Shown: piece after piece, positions 57,935 through 64,000 of the stretch
Numbering within the stretch: position 1 is the stretch's first letter
Layout: each line of letters opens with the position of its first letter
Assembly (NCBI GenBank): GCA_015956445.1
Contig: WIUZ02000009.1
Coordinates: forward strand, 372,001 to 436,000
Direction of reading: 5' to 3'
DNA length: 64,000 nt
Origin: Thelephora terrestris
Taxonomy: Eukaryota; Basidiomycota; Agaricomycetes; Thelephorales; Thelephoraceae
Notes under the pieces: generated by a model
Told to the model about the DNA's origin: nothing
Databases searched by the model: none
Seen by the model: only the letters and a program-made list of their open reading frames with translations
Made by a program: the position numbers and the translations under genes

Positions 57935-58684
57935 TTAGATACGCACGTTCAAAACTGGCCTGCCAGTTTCCCAATGAACCTTGAAAACGCCAGGCTTCTC
58001 CCCAAAGGCGCTGATTCCGAAAAATCTGGTGCGTCCGACCAAAAAATCCAGCCTACGCACGCCCTTTTTTGACTGTTTATCTCTCTTGACGCGATCAGAG
58101 AACCCGCCCACCCTTTTATGGAAAGAGGCGGCGATCACTTCTTGGGAGGCGCGCGGAAGAGACGCCCATTCGGCTTTCGTGACCTGACGTCGCAGCGACG
58201 AGTGGAGAGATTGAAGGACATCAAAGAGAGTGACAAAGGTCGACCTAGCAGTGACAGTGACAGACCAGGGCAGCGCTTCCGTTAACAAGATGATGGTGGA
58301 GAACGCTGAACATATAGCTGGCTCAGAAAGGAGCAGAAGGTTACTAACGCTTCCCGTAGAGCCAGAGGACGTCGAACTACGACCGCTACCGAACGACGGG
58401 GACTCGGAGACCAGGAGATAGGAGGGAGGGAAGGCAAGGTCGAAACAGAGGTAGGGTGGTATTCCCCTGTGCGTGATAGCGGGATGAATGGGAGACATAG
58501 GCGATGGGAGGGGCGCCGTGGTGAACAGCGATTGCGGCGTCATTGGTGGGGTCGACGACGACGCAGTCGATTCAGAAAGCGTTGGAGATGGCGTTCGGGA
58601 ACTCAGAGGTGGTAATGGTTCAGCAAAACTGTGCACGGTGTTCGTGATAGGGTCCAGAACGCGGACCCGCCTGCCCTGAAGCAT
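57935..58684 (-). CDS. DUF6699-like protein, 249 aa
   Basis: A single-exon gene. The C-terminal 150 residues show the pattern of the basidiomycete DUF6699 family: a Phe-Asp-Leu strand (CFDLAFPP), an EPAIC segment before a LPWSVTV strand, then TLFDVLQSLHSSLRRQVTKAEW, a DFL segment and TRFFGISAFG. The N-terminal 80 residues are Ser/Pro/Thr-rich. A TATA box (ATATATAAC) lies about 90 bp upstream. The function of the family is unknown to me. An intron beginning with GTTAGT near 58340 was considered, but it would break the frame. Confidence 0.75.
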   Translation of the reverse strand: MLQGRRVRVLDPITNTVHSFAEPLPPLSSRTPSPTLSESTASSSTPPMTPQSLFTTAPLPSPMSPIHPAITHRGIPPYLCFDLAFPPSYLLVSESPSFGSGRSSTSSGSTGSVSNLLLLSEPAICSAFSTIILLTEALPWSVTVTARSTFVTLFDVLQSLHSSLRRQVTKAEWASLPRASQEVIAASFHKRVGGFSDRVKRDKQSKKGVRRLDFLVGRTRFFGISAFGEKPGVFKVHWETGRPVLNVRI

Positions 58685-58839
58685 GTCCTCTGAGCCAGCC
58701 TCAAGATAGGGGTGCAGTGGTGGTAATGAAAGCGGTCAAAGGGGCGGAGAACAAGGTAAACCCAGGAGATACATTGTTATATATCATCACGGAACCGCTT
58801 GAATAGCTGGACCCTCAGGGGGTGGCTGTATAATTAGGG

Positions 58840-60493
58840 TTGAGATCAAACCCAGCAGGGATCTGAGAGATTTGATGAGAGCTCGAGGTCCTTCCTAGCG
58901 GCCACGCGAAATAGGCCAACCAGGCTCGAGACAGGGCAGAGAGATGCCAGGCGGGACCAGAAGTCCATTGAGAGAGGAAGAGGGTCAAGTAGGCGCAAGT
59001 CGGTGGGCGGGGGGTCAAGGCGACCCATCATCGTGAGCTGCAAGAACCAAGTCGTTGGTAAGACAGGGATGATCAGCGAGCTGGTAGTTGTCGAAGTAAA
59101 CCCATTCTGGTGACTGGTATCCGCCATGCCGTGGTCGTTAACGAAGACGATATCGATCATATCTGTAAGTTACGAGCTTTCAGGCCCTTGTGGAGATCCT
59201 TGGCGAAGACGTCGAGAGTCTTCAACGTATCCTGTGATACTCCTCAGAATCCGGCCAACCGAGGATAAGAGTCGTGTCGTACATCAACGAGCTAGGAGTA
59301 AGGCCCAGCGGCATGACCGGCTTGATCCAGATGGTTCATATGCTAGAGCAATCCATCAGTCCCTCAAGTCCAATGAATGGCCGCAAAAACCTGAAATGAA
59401 TTGGGGGCGCTTCTCCAGTGGCAGGTCTATCCACGCCATAATCTGGTCCAATTTCTCACCGAGGGGGACTTTGTCCTGGAGAACTGTGAGACTTTGCCCG
59501 TAATTACAACTAAAGACACCCACCCTCCATGGGATGAAATAGGTGGGCTCAGCGCCTGTGCGGGTTACAGGGGAACCTGGCCTATTCGAACGTTGACTGT
59601 TTAGAGAAGATAGCGAAAGGGTAGAAAGAAGGGGTTCCCGTACCACATGAGAGAAACTCTTGTTCGCTGACAGGGTCCCAGAAGTTCTATAAAGGGGTCA
59701 CATTCGCATCCACAAGAGGGTATTGTAGAGCACACGTTTGCGACGATACCATGCGACTCTGCGTAAAGGCCGGACCTTGAAAGAGTCTTCAACACCGGTG
59801 TTACAAGCAATTGGGTAGTGGACACGTACATTAATGACCAGTGATTACTACCGTCGCGAAGCGAGTCAGATATAGGACTGCACCGGGATTCAATGAACTC
59901 ACGGGAATGTTAAGGTCTAGAATGAAAGGTCAGTACCTCGCCGTACAGATACAATGGGGCGCGTACGGGGTATACCGGTCTCATAAACTTCGCTCGAAGG
60001 CCCTCTTTGCTGATATCCAATAAATGCGGGGTGAACCCCCGGTCGAGATAATCCGCCCTGCCCGACGTTGCACTGCGTAAGCACCACGCGGTATGCATCA
60101 CCACTGCAAGGCTCACCGAAGACCATCAATAGACACAATCAGAACCGTTCGCTTGAAATCGTGTGTCTCGTTGCTGAGCAATCTCGAAGGGTCCGTCACT
60201 CGACTTGCAGAATCAATTCCTGAACACCAACCCCTCGACACTGGCACAAGGAACGATGCTCCGAGAATCAAAGCGATGAAGCTGCCAGCAATCCAAGCCA
60301 CGCTCCTCTTCCGCAGCGGGGTGCGTCCTCGAGGCTTGGCGTACTCTTCATCTTCGTAGCGAGGCGGTTCGCCGTTGTCGTGGTCTTCGGCGTCGAGGTT
60401 CGATAAGAGGCCTTTGCGCTCTTTGGATGTGGGTTTCAATTGACAGGCTTTTGAATACTGTGGGGCTGGAATGTCTTTGAGGTTGTAGGACAT
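58840..60493 (-). pseudogene. ENPP-type phosphodiesterase (type I phosphodiesterase/nucleotide pyrophosphatase), broken
   Basis: The first exon (60493-60117) is intact: a cytosolic tail, a signal anchor (VAWIAGSFIALILGASFLVPV) and the metal-site strand VLIVSIDGLR. Later exons give DYLDRGFTPHLLDISKEGLRAKFMRPVYP, FPNHWSLM, SGLYAESHGIVAN, FWDPVSEQEF, TYFIPWR, LDQIMAWIDLPLEKRPQF and DIVFVNDHGMADTSH, in order and mostly with good splice sites. But about 35-40 codons are missing between the SEQEF and TYFIPW blocks, the frame shifts after AYEPS, a stop follows GHAAGPYS, and the frame shifts again before EWVYFDN. The C-terminal third is absent. It is a host gene in recent decay. Confidence 0.8.
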
Positions 60494-60607
60494 GGTCGAA
60501 GACCGTGCGGTCGTCTCCGAGAAGATACACCACGAGTTTCGCCTCGACCGGAGTCCGGCTGGGATAATCGCCCTGATTTCCGGAAGGACGATCACGGGGG
60601 TTCCAGC

Positions 60608-60751
60608 TGTAATTGACACTGTAGGTTCGTTCCAAACCCACTGCCCTCGGGGAGCTTCGGCCTGTAGCCGATCCGATCGAAGATCGGATACCTCCCGCGT
60701 GAGGGCTCCGGCTCCGCCGGGCCGGGCTTGCGTCGAGCCTAATTGACACTG
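60608..60751. repeat. GC-rich insertion flanked by a 12-bp direct repeat
   Basis: TAATTGACACTG occurs at both ends (about 60611 and 60740) of a GC-rich 120-bp stretch holding a perfect hairpin, ATCCGAT...ATCGGAT. It may be a short insertion with target duplication, upstream of the broken phosphodiesterase gene. Confidence 0.35.
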
Positions 60752-60797
60752 GTCCCGCGCCACGATCGGCTCATGGCCCTAGGGCCTAGGCTGGGTA

Positions 60798-61544
60798 CTA
60801 TCGATCACGTAGAGATGGTGCACCCCAAAAGGCACGATCGTAGATAAATTATCATAAACCGTGTACTTAAATTCATCTCTCAAGAATTAGGGAATCGAGA
60901 GGGGGTACCCAAGGCTACTTACACTAAAATCCAGAACACAGTCGGAGCAAGAGGGGTGGAATTATTTACTTTCAAATTCAAAACTAGAGATGGTGCATCA
61001 GCGTGATGAATTTTGGCTGGACAGTAACACTCAGTCACGCGGATCAATCAATGCCGCGTTCAAACTCAGACATGCCGATTTGCTGCCGGTCAAGGGAACA
61101 AACGCGATGACCATGAGATGGTGCACCCGTTTGCCAGCGGAGTTCCAACACTCCTTCCCGAAAAGGGTGCTCTCATCGCCCATTGTCACGCTCAAACCAT
61201 CCTCTCGTTTGGTGCGTGTCTTGTTTCTCTACTTGTGAAGGTCCAGCCGGAAATTTGATTTTCCAATAGAATGCATGCATTATTAATTGGATCCCGAGAA
61301 CTGAGCACTTTGGACAAGAATGTAATTAATCCGATTAGATTTTATGTTAAAATAGGCGGATTTTGTGATGTTCTCACTCCTGGAGTTCCAAATATATAAG
61401 AAAAGAAAAAAACAACTCGATATATCATGTGTGTACATAAGCTAGTATACTGGTGAATATTTTCGACGAGGGAGGACAAGTGCTGCCCGAGATATTGGGG
61501 GGTGCACCATCTCTCGTCGTGCACCATAACTACGTGATCAATAG
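60798..61544. mobile_element. TA-flanked inverted-repeat element (MITE), 747 bp
   Basis: The ends are CTATCGATCACGTAG (60798-60812) and its inverse at 61530-61544 (14 of 15 matching), flanked on both sides by TA, as expected for Tc1/mariner-type insertions. The motif AGATGGTGCAC recurs just inside both ends and twice internally (about 60815, 60990, 61120, 61500). No transposase frame is present, so it is non-autonomous. Confidence 0.65.
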
Positions 61545-61708
61545 TATTGTTTGGGTTCCGGGGTGGGGTGGCTGAATTTTTCGGTCGGATCCCAGCGGGC
61601 CCGCACGGAACCAAGGTTCGACTCCCGCACAAAATTTTAGACATATGCGATTGTATATGGTATAGTTAAAACTAGAATAGGACTACGGTGCTGAGAGCGA
61701 AGAGGGGG

Positions 61709-62165
61709 TCAACTTGTCCCCTCAGCGAGGAACTTGGGGGCTTCAGCGAGGTCAGAAATCAATGTCATTCCACCCTCAAGCTGCTGGGGCATTTCAATGT
61801 CGTCGCCCGTAAAAGCCTCGTTAGCGGAACATTTTTTTCCGCGTTTACTCTTCGCCGTCGCCCGCTTTGCTCCCTTTGCCGCTTCCTTCTTTTCTCGCCT
61901 CACCTGTTCCTGAGCAGTGTGACTCTTTGAGTTAGACCGCCATTCAGCGATCGCCCTCGAGTGCTCGGCTTGGCGTTGACCCGGGGGAATGAGAGGTATC
62001 GGCGCAATTAATGTGCGCGGGATGGCTTTCCGTAGGAGGTGTGCATTGTGGAGTGAATTTGTGTTGACCACGTACTCATCCACTGGCTTGTGCATCAGTG
62101 AACTTCTCACAAGCCCAAATAAGTGGAAAAAGCAACGCGCATCGAACAAAATAAGTGTGGGAATA
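61709..62165 (-). pseudogene. 3' part of a transposon-associated gene
   Basis: The frame reads KPVDEYVVNTNSLHNAHLLR, then KAIPRTLIAPIPLIPPGQRQ, followed by a Lys/Ala-rich tail and a stop near 61709. I recognise this as the C-terminal region of a protein family common in repeat-rich parts of Agaricomycete genomes (motif HNAHLLR). It is separated from its 5' exons by the inverted-repeat element at 62166-62807. The exact family name is uncertain. Confidence 0.5.
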
Positions 62166-62807
62166 CTATCATGTAGGCAGAAGAGGTAATCACATGAGAA
62201 GCGGTAATCTCCAACTCCCACTCATAGCACCTGTACGGCGGCCCCCAAAAAAATTAGGTGACTAAAACAATATGATCTATACATACCTATCAATTTAGAT
62301 TCATTAGTTATGTTCATGGGCTGGGGGGAGCCTCTGCTTTGCGTCATAAAATGCTCTTTTTGGATGTAAATCACTTCGGGTTAATGTTCTACTGTTTCAA
62401 TAAACATTAAATTCCCAGCATGCATTATACCACCATGGGTCAGACTACAAGCAAACCATGATGTCAATACTACAAAGGTGGGACAATATATGACCATCGG
62501 AACATCTCTTTGACCTCGGTGTGACGAAAATGTGACATGAAGCCACCAAACCGCCCATTCATTCCAGTGTGACGTCGCTGTGACCCCCAGCCAAATAATT
62601 TCAAATCATTACCGCTTCTACAAGCAGAAAAACTCGCTGAGTGTGACCGCTGTATTGGGCCGTTCACTGCAAGACTTTTTGAGAAGTAAGTATGGGGTCC
62701 TAGCTTTCTTGTGGTAACGTTTTTGCAATACAGAACCAAGGGTGAGACTCACGGGAATTTTTCCAAAGTGGCAGTTGATTTCGTTACCTCTTCTGCCTAC
62801 ATGATAG
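62166..62807. mobile_element. TA-flanked inverted-repeat element (MITE), 642 bp
   Basis: A 24-bp perfect inverted repeat bounds the element; it starts CTATCATGTAGGCAGAAG and its mate ends at 62807. TA lies at both outer edges. No coding sequence of its own was recognised. It sits between exons of the disrupted transposon-associated gene. Confidence 0.7.
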
Positions 62808-63600
62808 TAAGTGTAAATAAGTGGAAAAAGCAAAAAAGCGGTCACGGACCCTGGCTTAAATAAGTAATACTTATGGCACTTTTTGGTACTTATTGGCACT
62901 TATTTCGCTTTTTTGATCGAAATCTATGTTGACTGATGACTGCACGATTGCCGGTTCGGTTGCATAGAGCACAAGCCATTCTTGTTGACACGGAACATGG
63001 TGGCTGTTGGTGCACTCGGCAGTGACACAATCGTGTTGTGCATTGAATGAAAATTGGATGGACTGTCCAAGTATCAGCTTTCAACATAGCTAGATCTCAG
63101 GGTAAGTACACACACCTTGGCTGGAACAATGACGTGTGAAGTCTGTCCCGATGACCTTGCCAAGACTGGCATACTGAAAAGTGAGTGACGAGCTGCCTTG
63201 AGGTCAAATACATCGAGGACAACAACTGCATGAGCAGTGTCGGTCTCAGACAGAGTGAGGATTTCAGTAATCCGCCCGTAAATACATCTCCCTGAGTCCT
63301 GTGAGTCCGGTTATTGTCAGCACATATCTTCTGTGCAAAACTATGGCACGTACATCATGTTGTGAGTGGGCTACAACCCATGAGTCCACCTGGCACAAAT
63401 CAGATGATGCCGAAACCAGATTTTGAGCGGTATATAGCAGGCCACTGTGTAGATCAGGGTAGGAGGTAGAGTTTTCAGCATGTGATGCATTTGTTTGATC
63501 CCATGGAACACTGGGCCGACTTCTGGGAACAAAAGATCAGCCAGGTAGTTAATGAAATTCGTGCCATCAAGACCCATCAAAGCAGCCTGAGGGCAGTAAG
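62808..63600 (-). pseudogene. 5' exons of the disrupted transposon-associated gene
   Basis: On the minus strand, exon-like blocks appear in order: GLDGTNFINYLADLLFPEVG, then VDSWVVAHSQHD joined over an intron (donor GTACGTGCC, acceptor ACTCACAG) to GRITEILTLSETDTAHAVVV and SMPVLARSSGQTSHVIVPAK. After a further intron comes FNAQHDCVTAECTNSHHVPC. These precede the HNAHLLR-containing part on the other side of the inserted element. AATAAGTG/CACTTATT motifs recur between 62810 and 62910. Confidence 0.5.
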
Positions 63601-63622
63601 TGGTTCAGCAGGAAATGAGAGA

Positions 63623-63856
63623 GTGTCAGGTGATCAGAAGATGTCAGGTGATCAGAAGATGTCAGGTGATCAGAATATGTCAGGTGATGGGAATATGTCA
63701 GGTGATGGGAATATGTCAGGTGATGGGAATATGTCAGGTGATGGGAATATGTCAGGTGATGGGAATATGTCAGGTGATGGGAATATGTCAGGTGATGGGA
63801 ATATGTCAGGTGATGGGAATATGTCAGGTGATGGGAATATGTCAGGTGATGGGAGC
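63623..63856. repeat. 18-bp minisatellite, 13 copies
   Basis: Thirteen tandem 18-bp units: three ending in CAGAAG or CAGAAT, then nine identical units ATGTCAGGTGATGGGAAT and a last variant. The unit is a multiple of three, so frames stay open on both strands (for example MSGDGN repeated); this alone explains the open frame at 63482-63967. Confidence 0.9.
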
Positions 63857-64000
63857 ATGATCAAGGCTATGTGTGGAAACCCATCATGTGACTTATCACA
63901 TGATTTGTTGCCCAACCAAACAAGGCCAAAGACAGATGACCAAATAGTATCAAATAGTATCATGTGACTTGTTGGATGGGAATATATATAAGGAAAGGTG

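Noticed and set aside
63482-63967. 161-codon plus-strand frame rich in MSGDGN
   Set aside because: Open only because of the 18-bp repeat; the strand with recognisable protein blocks next to it is the minus strand.
1-64000. LTR retroelements, retrovirus-like or Polinton-like elements, CRISPR arrays
   Set aside because: Looked for reverse transcriptase, integrase, capsid or terminal-repeat patterns on both strands and saw none; no regularly spaced repeat array apart from the minisatellite.

Overview
The window is nuclear DNA of a filamentous basidiomycete, most likely an Agaricomycete. The evidence is short introns (about 45-90 nt, GT/AG with CTNAY-like branch sites), a Plavaka-clade CACTA-type transposon, a DUF6699-type gene, expanded dynamin-like GTPases, and a membrane protein family I know only from mushrooms. 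Exon joins were derived by hand from splice signals, reading frame and paralogue comparison; none is backed by transcript data.

Layout. 0.5-2.4 kb: myo-inositol-1-phosphate synthase. 3.6-10.1 kb: an apparently complete Plavaka DNA transposon with a 931-aa transposase (minus) and a divergent 545-aa accessory gene (plus) between CACTA-like inverted repeats. 10.2-18.6 kb: three tandem units of a secretory-pathway multipass membrane protein, the first a pseudogene, the other two intact. 19.3-34.9 kb: four apparently intact dynamin-like GTPase genes with the same ten-exon architecture plus two fragments; genes 3 and 4 form a large inverted repeat, and all four share a promoter motif. 35.6-36.6 kb: an unidentified multipass membrane protein. 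37.3-39.3 kb: two foldback elements, one with nearly identical 475-bp arms. 39.3-44.4 kb: oxidoreductases (a quinone-oxidoreductase fragment, an aldo/keto reductase, a 2,4-dienoyl-CoA reductase-like SDR). 45 kb: tRNA-Glu(TTC) and an intron-bearing tRNA-Arg(TCG). 46.5-50 kb: an unrecognised seven-exon gene, a tentative gene and a small DUF4499/TMEM254-like membrane protein. 50.1-55 kb: a tandem duplication of an F-box gene that copied the 3' end of the neighbouring glucanase gene. 54.9-57.6 kb: a membrane-anchored GH5 exo-beta-1,3-glucanase. 57.9-58.7 kb: a DUF6699-like gene. 58.8-60.5 kb: an ENPP-type phosphodiesterase pseudogene. 60.8-64 kb: two TA-flanked terminal-inverted-repeat elements, remains of a transposon-associated gene, and an 18-bp minisatellite.

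How it fits together. Housekeeping genes are separated by blocks growing by local duplication (membrane proteins, dynamins, F-box) and by mobile DNA. The strongest candidates for something new are the two-gene Plavaka element with its unknown accessory protein and the co-regulated-looking dynamin cluster. No retrovirus-like, LTR or capsid-bearing element was recognised.
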